DNA of 18,150 bases. It comes from Oscillospiraceae bacterium (GTDB taxonomy: Bacteria > Bacillota > Clostridia > Oscillospirales > Oscillospiraceae). The stretch covers positions 1 through 18,150 of the forward strand of contig CADCLH010000065.1 in assembly GCA_902802215.1 (NCBI GenBank), given 5' to 3'. The notes beneath the pieces were generated by a model. The model saw only the letters and a program-made list of their open reading frames with translations, had not been told where the DNA came from and ran no database searches. Shown piece after piece: positions 1 to 7,430 of the stretch. Both the position numbers and the translations under genes were made by a program. Numbering within the stretch: the first letter of the stretch is position 1; each line of letters begins with the position of its first letter.

Positions 1-235
1 GTTCGATCTGACCGAGGGGCGCTTCTCCGCACAGGAGGCCTCCCTTTACGCCGCGAGAAACGACGCCGTCGACATGGCGCGGCAGATCCGCCGGCTTCTT
101 GACGATCCGGCGCTGCGGGAACGGATGGGCCGCTTCGGGCGCGAGCGTATCGTGGGCGAGCTCAGCTGGGACAAGACCAGCCGCGCCCTGCTCGAGGGCT
201 ACGAGAAATTCTTCACCGGGCAATTCGACGCATAA
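1..235 (+). CDS. Glycosyltransferase (GT4-type), C-terminal fragment
   Basis: This is the last 77 codons of a gene that begins before the window; the reading frame starts at base 2. The tail has the helical ending common in group 1 (GT4) glycosyltransferases: a run like DMARQIRRLLDDPALRERMG, then FGRERIVGELSW and a final LLEGYEKFF. This segment normally packs back onto the nucleotide-sugar-binding domain. The donor-binding motifs lie outside the window, so the sugar cannot be inferred. Its neighbours (asparagine synthetase, GDP-mannose dehydrogenase, sugar-phosphate transferase) suggest a role in exopolysaccharide assembly on the cytoplasmic face of the membrane. The gene converges on asnB, and its last three codons (GAC GCA TAA) lie inside the palindrome at 225-286. 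The family call rests on the tail alone and is moderately sure. Confidence 0.7.
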   Translation, partial: FDLTEGRFSAQEASLYAARNDAVDMARQIRRLLDDPALRERMGRFGRERIVGELSWDKTSRALLEGYEKFFTGQFDA

Positions 236-286
236 GCGAAAGCATCCTGACAGGCTTCTGTCAGGATGCTTTCGCTTATGCGTCGA
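225..286. terminator. Perfect 29-bp palindrome, bidirectional terminator
   Basis: The arms at 225-253 and 258-286 are perfectly complementary, with a 4-nt GCTT loop. The core stem AGCATCCTGACAG is flanked by AAGCGAA on one side and TTCGCTT on the other, so each strand ends its core hairpin with a broken U-rich stretch. It lies between convergent genes and contains the stop codons of both (233-235 on plus, 276-278 on minus). Termination of both transcripts is the natural reading. The stem is far longer than usual for an intrinsic terminator. Confidence 0.85.
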
Positions 287-2168
287 GCTGTTGGCTGCGG
301 TACCACTGCTCGGCCATCAGGATGTTGAACGTGAGCTGGTGCTTTTTGCGGTTCTTCCGGAAGAAGTCCCAGACGGCGAGCACGGTCTTCTCATCCAGCC
401 AGCCGTCGCGGGCGAGGCGGCTGTGCTCCAGCAGCTCCCGCGCGTATTCATAGGTGCTCCCCTCCAGCAGCCATTTTTGCAGCGGCACATAGAAGCCCTG
501 CTTCGGCCGGTCCAGCATGCTCTTCGGCACATACCGGTACAGGATATCGCGCAGGATCCGCTTGCTGACGCCGTCGGCGTATTTGAAGCCGGTCGGCAGC
601 GTCCAGGCAAATTCCAGAAAGTCCCGGTCCAGCATGGGGATGCGGCTCTCCAGCGACACGGCCATGCTGGCGCGGTCCAGCTTGTAGAGGATATCGTCCG
701 GGAAATAGTATTCCATGTCCGCCAGCTGCATGGCGGCATAGGGGTCCTTCAGCTTCGCGCCGACCTCGCCCAGCGGCGTGACGGAGGCGCCGGGGACCAG
801 CCGCTGCGTCTCGATATCCCGGCGGTACTGGATCATCTCCCGCACCTGATTGATGTTGTCGGCCTTCAGGCAGGCGGCGGCCTTGTAGAAGAAGGGCTTT
901 CGCGTCAGCCCCAGCCCCTCGAGCGCGGCCCCGGCCGGGCGGCGCAGGACGGCGGGCGCGGCGCGGACCCGGTCCCAGAGCGCCGGCGTCTCCCAATAGC
1001 GCTCATAGCCGCAGAAAAGCTCGTCCCCCGCGTCTCCGCTGAGGGAGACCGTGACCTTCGAGCGCGCCAGACTGCTGACGAAATAGGTGGAGATCAGGGA
1101 GGAATCGCTCAGGGGCTCGGAGAAATAGTAAGGGAGTCTGGGAATGAGCTCCTTCATCTCCCGCTCGGTGAGGATGAGCTCCGTATGCTCGGTCCCGAGA
1201 TGCCGCGCGATCTCCTTCGCCGCTTCGGACTCGTTGATTTTGGGGTCGTCATAGCCGATGGTGAAGGTCTTGACCGGCCTCGGCGAGAGCTTCTGCATGA
1301 GCGACACCACCAGCGGACTGTCGATGCCGCCGGAGAGGAAGGCGCCGACCGGCACGTCCGCGACCATCTGATCCCGGATCGAGTCGGTCAGCAGCGCCTC
1401 CAGGCGCTCCTTCGCCTCCTCGTATGTGCCGGAGAAGGGCTGCGCCTCCCCGCGCGCCGCCGTCTCCGTCAGCGACCAGTAGGGCGTGATCTCCGGCGCG
1501 TCGAAGGGCGCGCGGAGGGTGAGGATGCAGCCGGCCGGGAGCTTGAAGACGTTTTTATAGATGGATCTGGGCGCCGGGACGTATTTGTACATCAGAAACT
1601 CGGCCAGCGCATCCCGGTCGATCTCCCGCCGGAAGCCCGGAATGCACAGGAAAAGGGCGAGGTCGGAGGCGAAGGTGAAGAACGGCCGGCCTCCGCCGTC
1701 GTCCGCCATGCCGTAATACAGGGGCTTCTCGCCCATCCTGTCGCGCGCGAGCCGCAGCACCTTCTTCTCCCGGTCGTACACGGCGAGGGCGAACATGCCC
1801 TTTGAGAGCCGGAGCGTCTCCTCCAGCCCGTAAGCCTCGATGGCCTCCAGCAGGATCTCCGTATCCGAGTGACCGCGGAAGGCCGCGACGCGGCCCTCGG
1901 CAAGCAGCCTGCCGCGCAGCAGGGCGGCGTTGTAGATTTCCCCGTTATAGCTGATGACAAAGCGGCCCGAGGCCGAGAGCATGGGCTGCGCGCCCGATTC
2001 GGACAGATCCAGGATCGAAAGGCGGCGGTGCCCCAGCGTCCAGCCGGACTGCTCGTCCAGCCAGAAGCCCTCGGCGTCCGGCCCGCGATGGCGCATGCGG
2101 TCCGTCATGGCGCGGATGAGCTGTTCCCGGTCTATGCGGCTGTTGTAAAACCCGGCGATACCACACAT
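276..2168 (-). CDS. asnB: Asparagine synthase (glutamine-hydrolysing), AsnB type
   Basis: The 630-residue protein transfers ammonia from glutamine to the beta-carboxylate of an ATP-activated aspartate, or of an aspartate-like acid. The chosen start gives MCGIAGFYN, so Cys2 becomes the N-terminal nucleophile of the class II glutaminase domain. GGGAGG lies 8 nt upstream, whereas an in-frame start ten codons earlier would bury the cysteine. Visible motifs are HRGPD (28-32), LGHRRLSILD (45-54), SYNGEIYN (73-80) and the ATP pyrophosphatase loop SGGIDS (279-284). PKQGFYVPL sits near the C-terminus. The length fits the longer AsnB family, which often occurs in capsule and exopolysaccharide loci and may amidate a sugar acid there. 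That role is an inference; ordinary asparagine synthesis is equally possible. The gene converges on a glycosyltransferase and lies downstream of the algD-like gene on the same strand, 190 bases away. Confidence 0.93.
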   Translation of the reverse strand: MCGIAGFYNSRIDREQLIRAMTDRMRHRGPDAEGFWLDEQSGWTLGHRRLSILDLSESGAQPMLSASGRFVISYNGEIYNAALLRGRLLAEGRVAAFRGHSDTEILLEAIEAYGLEETLRLSKGMFALAVYDREKKVLRLARDRMGEKPLYYGMADDGGGRPFFTFASDLALFLCIPGFRREIDRDALAEFLMYKYVPAPRSIYKNVFKLPAGCILTLRAPFDAPEITPYWSLTETAARGEAQPFSGTYEEAKERLEALLTDSIRDQMVADVPVGAFLSGGIDSPLVVSLMQKLSPRPVKTFTIGYDDPKINESEAAKEIARHLGTEHTELILTEREMKELIPRLPYYFSEPLSDSSLISTYFVSSLARSKVTVSLSGDAGDELFCGYERYWETPALWDRVRAAPAVLRRPAGAALEGLGLTRKPFFYKAAACLKADNINQVREMIQYRRDIETQRLVPGASVTPLGEVGAKLKDPYAAMQLADMEYYFPDDILYKLDRASMAVSLESRIPMLDRDFLEFAWTLPTGFKYADGVSKRILRDILYRYVPKSMLDRPKQGFYVPLQKWLLEGSTYEYARELLEHSRLARDGWLDEKTVLAVWDFFRKNRKKHQLTFNILMAEQWYRSQQLDA

Positions 2169-2224
2169 GGTTACACCCTCCCGGAGAGGAAGTATCATAC
2201 TAGTCGCTGATAAATAGCTTTAGA

Positions 2225-2254
2225 ATTTTACCGAGTCAGAATTGTGTCAGGCAA
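2225..2254 (-). promoter_or_regulatory. Candidate promoter of asnB
   Basis: On the minus strand, TTGCCT (2249-2254) is separated by 18 nt from TAAAAT (2225-2230). It lies about 57 bases upstream of the asnB start. The 190-base gap after the algD-like gene holds no gene and no convincing U-tract hairpin, so asnB may have both its own promoter and read-through. The match is moderate. Confidence 0.4.
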
Positions 2255-2358
2255 GGCGGCGGCCGCAGGGCATAATGGAGATATATGGCCAAGGCCGCCA
2301 ACGCGGCATGGCGCGATTCTGGCCGGTAAAAAATGAAGGGTTTTATCAGTGACTGGTA

Positions 2359-3732
2359 TCAGTATTCCGTGGTGAGCATGCTGCGCGTGAGGGGCTTGTC
2401 CTGCGCGGGGTTCGTGTTGATGTTGGCCCAGCTGATCCCCTCATAGTTGCCCTCGTAATCGAGCGTTTTGAACTGCCGCACCAGATCGACGATGCACTTG
2501 TCGGGCCAGCGCTCGGGCAGGTCGGCATACTCGGCCTCCTTGTTTGTCACCACCAGCACGTCGCAGGCGGAGCAGACCGCGTCCAGATCGTCGGAGATGA
2601 TCTGATGCAGGTGAGGGAGCTTCGCCTGAATAAAACCGGCGTTGGTGCCGGTCAGCTGCGACAGGCGAACGTTGCGGTCATAGATGTGCAGCTCATAGCC
2701 CTTGCCGAAGAGCGTCTGCGCCACGTCCACGATGGGGCTGTTGCGCAGATCGTCGGTGCCGGCCTTGAAGCTCAGGCCGAGGATGCCGATTTTGCGCTGT
2801 CCCTTGCTCTCGATGATCTCGACGGCGCGCTTCTTCTGGAGCTCGTTGGACTCGTCGATGCTGTTGATGACGGGCACGTCCACATACAGGTCGTGCGCCA
2901 GCGTGCGCAGGGCCTTGGAATCCTTCGGCAGGCACGAGCCGCCGTAGGCGAAGCCCGGCTTGAAGTAGTAGGGGGAGATGTTCAGCTGCCTGTCCTTGCA
3001 GAAGATCTCCATGACCTTGTGGCTGTCGATATCCAGCTCCTTGCAGATGTTGCCGATTTCGTTGCCGAACACGATCTTGAGCGCGTGGAAGGTGTTGTTC
3101 ACATACTTCATGATCTCGGCCACGCGGATATCGGTGCAGATGAACTCGGCGGGGATGTCCTTGTAGATCTCCCGGAAAACCGCCTCCGCCCGCTCGCTGT
3201 CCGTACCGACCAGGGTCAGCGGGGGATTCAGATAATCCTGCACCGAGGTCCCCTCGCGCAGGAACTCGGGGTTGGACACGACGGTGAAGTCCCGGTCCCG
3301 CTCCTTTCCGGACGCCTCGGCGATGATCTCGCCCACCTTCTGGTTGGTGCCGGGCAGGACCGTGCTGCGGATGGCGACGATGTGGAAAGCGTCCTTTTCC
3401 CGGATCCCCTCGCCGATCTGCTGCGCGACCCGGAAAATGTAGCTCAGATTCAGGTGGCCGTCTTTTCCGCTCGGCGTGCCGACGCAGATAAACGAGACGT
3501 CGCTGTGCTTCACGGCGTATTTGTAATCCGTCGTCGCCGTGAGCATCCCGCTCTCGTGCGCCGCCCTGACGAGCTCCTCGATCTCCGCCTCGATGATGGT
3601 GGGCTTGCCGGCGTTGATGAGGTCGACCTTCCCCTGCGTATGGTTCACGCCGATCACCCGATGACCGAGCTTCGCGAGACAGGCCGCGCCCACGCAGCCC
3701 ACATAGCCGAGTCCAAAAATGCTGATTTCCAT
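2359..3732 (-). CDS. algD: GDP-mannose 6-dehydrogenase (AlgD-like nucleotide sugar dehydrogenase)
   Basis: The 457-residue cytoplasmic enzyme of the UDP-glucose/GDP-mannose dehydrogenase family makes two NAD-dependent oxidations at C6, turning a nucleotide hexose into its uronate. The N-terminal Rossmann motif is GLGYVG (7-12), followed by CVGTPS, RSTVLPGT and NPEFLREG. The conserved AEIMKY places Lys209, and GGSCLPKD places the catalytic Cys267. The C-terminal domain starts near GLSFKAGTDDLRNSP. The cysteine position, the SFKAGTDDLR motif and the terminal GISW resemble AlgD as I remember it more than UDP-glucose dehydrogenases, so GDP-mannuronate is the likely product. A UDP-sugar substrate cannot be excluded. 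The start is supported by AAGGAG 8 nt upstream. The gene diverges from the GH26 mannanase gene. Confidence 0.88.
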   Translation of the reverse strand: MEISIFGLGYVGCVGAACLAKLGHRVIGVNHTQGKVDLINAGKPTIIEAEIEELVRAAHESGMLTATTDYKYAVKHSDVSFICVGTPSGKDGHLNLSYIFRVAQQIGEGIREKDAFHIVAIRSTVLPGTNQKVGEIIAEASGKERDRDFTVVSNPEFLREGTSVQDYLNPPLTLVGTDSERAEAVFREIYKDIPAEFICTDIRVAEIMKYVNNTFHALKIVFGNEIGNICKELDIDSHKVMEIFCKDRQLNISPYYFKPGFAYGGSCLPKDSKALRTLAHDLYVDVPVINSIDESNELQKKRAVEIIESKGQRKIGILGLSFKAGTDDLRNSPIVDVAQTLFGKGYELHIYDRNVRLSQLTGTNAGFIQAKLPHLHQIISDDLDAVCSACDVLVVTNKEAEYADLPERWPDKCIVDLVRQFKTLDYEGNYEGISWANINTNPAQDKPLTRSMLTTEY

Positions 3733-3797
3733 GACGGTTTCTCCTTCTCTATATTCGATACAAAAATCGAAGCCGGGGATAAGAATCGCTTGTGTAT

Positions 3798-3826
3798 ACT
3801 ATATCACCGCTTCGGCAGGATGACAA
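3798..3826 (-). promoter_or_regulatory. Promoter of the algD-like gene
   Basis: The minus strand has TTGTCA (3821-3826), a 17-nt spacer and TATAGT (3798-3803), close to sigma-A consensus. It lies about 65 bases upstream of the start codon. It is back to back with the GH26 promoter in the same 257-base divergent gap, so the two genes could share regulators. Confidence 0.75.
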
Positions 3827-3865
3827 TCGCGAAAAGCGCCCGGAGCGGGCGGACAATGAAATCTG

Positions 3866-3894
3866 TTGCCTTTCGCCGCGGGAGGGTGTATGCT
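3866..3894 (+). promoter_or_regulatory. Promoter of the GH26 gene
   Basis: TTGCCT (3866-3871), a 17-nt spacer and TATGCT (3889-3894) form a good sigma-A-like promoter about 95 bases before the GH26 start. The resulting leader is long enough to hold regulation, but no clear riboswitch or terminator was seen in it. Confidence 0.6.
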
Positions 3895-3989
3895 GAAAAC
3901 GGGCCCGTTGTCGACGGAAGGGCGAGCCGGAGGGAACGCGTATTTCCGCCCTTCGGCACAGACGCGCGGAGGACAGGAGGAGAGGAACG

Positions 3990-5468
3990 ATGAAAAAAAG
4001 CTTCACATGCTTTACAGCGGCCGCGCTGGCGCTCTCCCTCCTTGCGGGTCTGCCCGTGCGCGCGCAGGCGGAGAGCAGCGCCGTTTATGAGGCGGAAGCC
4101 GCCCGGCTTTCCGGGAGCAATCAGATCGTCGAGGACTCCGACGCCTCGCGCGGCAGGGCGGTGGGGCGCTTCGCCGATGACGACAGCGGTCTGGTGTTTC
4201 AAATCAGCGTTCCGAGGGACGGATCCTATGACCTCGCTTTTACCATGAAGGGGATCGGCGGCGGGAAAGCGAACCTCGTCTGCGTCGACGGCGCGCCTGC
4301 CGGGGAGATCAGCTGCAAGGGCGAGGAATACAGCACGCCCGTCCTGCTCAAGACGCCCCTCTCGGCCGGAAGCCATGAGATCTCCCTGAAAAAAGAGCAG
4401 GGCTGGATCTGGCTGGATCGCCTGGAGGTCACCGAAACCACGGGGATCCCGAAGTCCGTCTACGATGTGAAGCCGCAGCTCATCAACCCCAACGCCACCC
4501 CCGAGACGCAGCGCCTGTACCGCTTCCTGCGGGACTGCTTCGGCCGTTATACGCTCTCGGGGCAGTTCTGCCACGGGGGGATCGACGGGGAAGAGATGCA
4601 GGCCGTCTATTCCGTGACCGGGAAATATCCGGCCATCCTCGGCCTGGACATGAGGGATTATACGCCGAGCCGCACCTACTACGGCGGCGACTGCCATGAG
4701 GTGGAGTATGCGGTCGCATATCACGAGCTCGGCGGGATCGTCAGCTTCTGCTGGCATTGGAACGCCCCGCCCAACACGATGAACATGGGGACCAACGACA
4801 AGGGCAACCCCTACTGGTGGAAGGGCAGCCGCACCGGCAGCTCGACGTTCAACATCCGGCGTATCCTGCTCGATGAGGATCCGGAGGGAAAAGAGGTCGT
4901 CGACCACGATATCAGAGCCGTCGCCGAACAGCTCAAGCGGCTGGAGGAGAAGCACGTGCCGGTCCTGTGGCGGCCTCTCCACGAGGCCTCCAACGGGTGG
5001 TTCTGGTGGGGCGCCTGCGGCGCGGACTGCTACAAGCAGTTTTGGATCTACCTGTACAAGCAGCTCACGGAAAAATACGAATGCAACAATCTGATCTGGG
5101 TCTGGAACGGGCAGGACCCCGAATGGTACCCGGGAGACGAGTATGTGGATATCATCGGGGAAGACATCTACGTCCAGCCGAGGCAATACTGTGCCCATAT
5201 CGGCAAGTTCGCCGAGCTCACAGGGTATCCCGGGACGCCGAAGATCATCGCGCTTACGGAAAACGGCGTTCTGCCGGACATCGACGCATGCGCGGAAAAC
5301 GGCGCGCTCTGGTCATGGTTCTGCACCTGGGAATACGAGTATGTCGTGAAGGACGGTCAATACTCTCCCGAATACACCGACGCCGACACGCTGTACAAAA
5401 TCTATCATCACCCGAAAGTCCTTACCCTGGACGAGCTCGCCGGGCTGCGGCGGGAACAGAAAGGGTGA
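3990..5468 (+). CDS. Secreted GH26 beta-mannanase with N-terminal CBM35-like domain
   Basis: The 492-residue protein has a signal peptide (about 1-27, with cleavage expected after AQA). A carbohydrate-binding module of CBM35/CBM6 style follows (about 32-152: VYEAEAARLSG through WLDRLEVT). Residues of about 165-480 form a GH26 (beta/alpha)8 barrel. RPLHEASNGWFWWG places the acid/base at Glu332, and ALTENG places the nucleophile at Glu424. IVSFCWHWN is another family motif. GH26 enzymes mainly hydrolyse internal beta-1,4-mannosidic bonds with retention of configuration. There is no lipobox, sorting signal or second membrane segment, so release outside the cell is likely. GGAGG before the ATG supports the start. 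It sits among polysaccharide genes, opposite a GDP-mannose dehydrogenase, so it may trim the cell's own polymer. Digestion of dietary mannan is the alternative. The family call is strong; the substrate is not settled. Confidence 0.9.
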   Translation: MKKSFTCFTAAALALSLLAGLPVRAQAESSAVYEAEAARLSGSNQIVEDSDASRGRAVGRFADDDSGLVFQISVPRDGSYDLAFTMKGIGGGKANLVCVDGAPAGEISCKGEEYSTPVLLKTPLSAGSHEISLKKEQGWIWLDRLEVTETTGIPKSVYDVKPQLINPNATPETQRLYRFLRDCFGRYTLSGQFCHGGIDGEEMQAVYSVTGKYPAILGLDMRDYTPSRTYYGGDCHEVEYAVAYHELGGIVSFCWHWNAPPNTMNMGTNDKGNPYWWKGSRTGSSTFNIRRILLDEDPEGKEVVDHDIRAVAEQLKRLEEKHVPVLWRPLHEASNGWFWWGACGADCYKQFWIYLYKQLTEKYECNNLIWVWNGQDPEWYPGDEYVDIIGEDIYVQPRQYCAHIGKFAELTGYPGTPKIIALTENGVLPDIDACAENGALWSWFCTWEYEYVVKDGQYSPEYTDADTLYKIYHHPKVLTLDELAGLRREQKG

Positions 5469-5469
5469 A

Positions 5470-5523
5470 CCGCCGCAGAAATGCCCATGCCGACGCACGT
5501 CGGCATGGGCATTTCTGCGGCGG
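5470..5523. terminator. Perfect 26-bp palindrome, bidirectional terminator
   Basis: The arms at 5470-5495 and 5498-5523 are perfectly complementary around a CA centre. The GC core (GCCCATGCCGACG) is flanked by AGAAAT and ATTTCT. It fills the gap between the convergent GH26 and sugar-phosphate transferase genes, starting 1 base after the first stop codon and ending 6 bases before the second. The design matches the palindrome at 225-286, with an unusually long stem and broken U tracts. Confidence 0.85.
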
Positions 5524-5529
5524 CGGTCG

Positions 5530-7050
5530 TCACCGGCCTTTGCTCCCCGCCGCCTCCGCGTCTTTGCCGCGGCGAACAGCGTCCGGCTCGATCTCGTTTT
5601 TCTTCCCCAACAGACCGCCGAGGAATTTTATCACCGTGGCCCAGACGATCCTCAGGTCCATGCCCAGACCCCAGTTGGCGATATACTCGGTGTCGAGCGC
5701 GACGATCTCGTCAAAGCTCATATAGTCCTTGTCGGGTCTGATCTGCCACAAGCCGGTCAGACCGGGCTTGACCGACATCCGCGCTCTGTGCCGATACTGG
5801 TACTTCTCCCATTCGTCGGGCGTCGGCGGCCGCGTGCCCACCACGCTCATGTCCCCCTTCAGCACATTGAAAAACTGCGGGAACTCGTCCAGACTCGTCT
5901 CGCGGATAAAGGCGCCGATGCCCTTTTTCTTCGTCCCGTCCGGCAGGATGCGGTTCCCGATCACGCGCGGGTCGAAATCCATCTTGAACATCATGCCGTC
6001 CGCGTGGGAGCTCTCTCCGGCAAGCGCGGCCTTGCGCGCTTCGGCGTCCATGTACATCGAGCGGATCTTGTACATCTTGAATTTGTGCCCGTTTTCTCCG
6101 ATGCGCTCCTGACAGAAGATCAGAGGCCCGGGCGAAGCGAAATAGAGGAAGGGCGCGAGGATTACGAGCAGTACGCACGCTGCCGCGCTGCCCAGCAGCC
6201 CGACCACGATGTCAAAGCATCTCTTGGCGAACACGTCCAGAGGATTCATGAAGTTGATGTTTGCCGTCAGCACCTCATACCCGGCGATGCGCTCGATCAT
6301 CTGCTTCCTCTCGTCGATGCCCTGTATCGCCACATAGAGATGGATCGTCAGCGCCATCTGGCGGCACTTGTCGATCAGATCCTGGGTCCTGTCGTCCGGC
6401 GAGGAATGGAAGAACAACACCTCGTTCACCCATTCCCGGCAGAGAAAGTCTGCCGCATTGTTCAGATTCGCGACCACGGGAACATCTTCAAACAGCTCTC
6501 CCTCGGCATCCCTGTCCACAAAAACCAGACCGACGATCTGATAGCGGAGGAAGGAATACTCCCGCATGCGCTCCAGGATCTCGCCCGCATAGCGGCTGTC
6601 CGTCACGATCAGAATGGGCTTCTTCACTTCGCTGGAGACCGGGCGCCTCCGCAGGGTCCTTTTCCAGAAAACGCGCGTCCCGTAGGAATAGATGAAATAG
6701 AGCAGCAGGACCAGAAAGAAAAAGCCCCGCGGATAGATCACCTGCTCCGACCGGAGCGCGCCGGCCAGCAGGACAAGGCCCAGGACCAGCAGAACATGCC
6801 GCAGCGTCATGCCGATTTCCACCAGGTATCCCCGCGTCACCACGCGGTCGAGCCCGTCAAAGGCGATCAGCACGCCGAGGTCTATCATGAGGATCAGAAC
6901 GACGAAGCCGGGGACATTGGGTTCAAAAAAGGCCTTTCCGTTCGCACGGACGACCCAGATTCCCGTCATCAGGGAAAGAAGCAGGGAAAACAGATCCAGC
7001 AGAATAAAATCCGCATGCTTGATCCAACTGCGTATGGCCTTCTTGTACAT
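5530..7050 (-). CDS. Polyprenyl-phosphate sugar-phosphate transferase (exopolysaccharide initiation)
   Basis: The 506-residue membrane enzyme moves a hexose-1-phosphate from a nucleotide sugar to undecaprenyl phosphate, the first step of repeat-unit assembly. The N-terminal half has four to five hydrophobic segments (within about 12-135). A Rossmann-like domain follows (about 143-260, beginning KKPILIVTDSRYAGEIL). A further membrane segment follows KRCFDIVVGLLG. The C-terminal catalytic domain has SPGPLIFCQERIG, FKMYKIRSM, the Asp-Glu pair in LDEFPQFFNVLKGDMS (Asp388, Glu389), GTRPP (405-409) and KPGLTGLWQI. This is the WbaP/CpsE-like architecture. The sugar is not predictable from the sequence. 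The start is supported by GAAGGG upstream. The gene has its own strong promoter and converges on the GH26 gene. Confidence 0.92.
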   Translation of the reverse strand: MYKKAIRSWIKHADFILLDLFSLLLSLMTGIWVVRANGKAFFEPNVPGFVVLILMIDLGVLIAFDGLDRVVTRGYLVEIGMTLRHVLLVLGLVLLAGALRSEQVIYPRGFFFLVLLLYFIYSYGTRVFWKRTLRRRPVSSEVKKPILIVTDSRYAGEILERMREYSFLRYQIVGLVFVDRDAEGELFEDVPVVANLNNAADFLCREWVNEVLFFHSSPDDRTQDLIDKCRQMALTIHLYVAIQGIDERKQMIERIAGYEVLTANINFMNPLDVFAKRCFDIVVGLLGSAAACVLLVILAPFLYFASPGPLIFCQERIGENGHKFKMYKIRSMYMDAEARKAALAGESSHADGMMFKMDFDPRVIGNRILPDGTKKKGIGAFIRETSLDEFPQFFNVLKGDMSVVGTRPPTPDEWEKYQYRHRARMSVKPGLTGLWQIRPDKDYMSFDEIVALDTEYIANWGLGMDLRIVWATVIKFLGGLLGKKNEIEPDAVRRGKDAEAAGSKGR

Positions 7051-7142
7051 GATCCCATACCCTTCTCTGTCTGTCGCGCGGGCGCCCTGATGCGAACTGC
7101 GGTACAGAAACGGCTTGGTAATATATGGCTCCCGTCAGTATT

Positions 7143-7171
7143 ATTATATGCCCTTGCCGCCGTTTCGTCAA
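7143..7171 (-). promoter_or_regulatory. Strong promoter of the sugar-phosphate transferase gene
   Basis: The minus strand has TTGACG (7166-7171), a 17-nt spacer and a perfect TATAAT (7143-7148). It lies about 92 bases upstream of the start codon at 7050. This is the best promoter match in the window. Confidence 0.8.
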
Positions 7172-7235
7172 TGCGGAAATCAAGCCGGCCCGCCGGGGCG
7201 CGGGGTCCGGAAACGGCGTTCGCCTCCGCCCGAAG

Positions 7236-7270
7236 GACAAGCGGTCAGCCAAAGAGGCTGGCCGCTTGTC
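7236..7270. other. Orphan 15-bp hairpin in a divergent intergenic gap
   Basis: The arms GACAAGCGGTCAGCC (7236-7250) and GGCTGGCCGCTTGTC (7256-7270) pair with one G-T wobble around an AAAGA loop. No U tract follows on either strand. It lies in the 380-base gap between the divergent sugar-phosphate transferase and transporter operons. It could insulate them or be a protein-binding site. Confidence 0.5.
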
Positions 7271-7352
7271 TGTCAGAAAGACCCGTTTTGCGCCTCTCGG
7301 CGTAAAACATCGGAGCGCCGCGTTGCAGCATAAAAAAACATGGTTTTTATAT

Positions 7353-7362
7353 CCCCCCCCCC
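7353..7362 (+). repeat. Run of ten C upstream of the transporter promoter
   Basis: Ten consecutive C residues lie just upstream of the -35 position of the transporter operon, next to an AT-rich inverted repeat (ATAAAAA/TTTTTAT at 7330-7350). Homopolymers of this length can slip during replication, and are also a common source of sequencing error. Confidence 0.6.
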
Positions 7363-7366
7363 GGGC

Positions 7367-7395
7367 TTCCGCCGACTGGGGGGACGTACTATAAT
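7367..7395 (+). promoter_or_regulatory. Promoter of the ABC transporter operon
   Basis: A perfect TATAAT lies at 7390-7395, 35 bases before the GTG start of the first permease. The -35 position at 17-nt spacing reads TTCCGC, a poor match, so activation by a regulator or an upstream AT-rich element is plausible. Confidence 0.55.
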
Positions 7396-7430
7396 ATCTT
7401 CATATCCGCAGACAGAACGGGGCGTGAACC

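Noticed and set aside
99..1805. Long open frame antisense to asnB
   Set aside because: It overlaps the convincing asnB gene, is rich in Arg/Leu/Gly/Ala with no recognisable motif, and is an expected by-product of GC-rich codon usage. The same applies to long frames opposite the algD-like, GH26, sugar-transferase, binding-protein and PTS genes (2605-3993, 3804-5198, 5788-7305, 11728-13164, 15214-16845).
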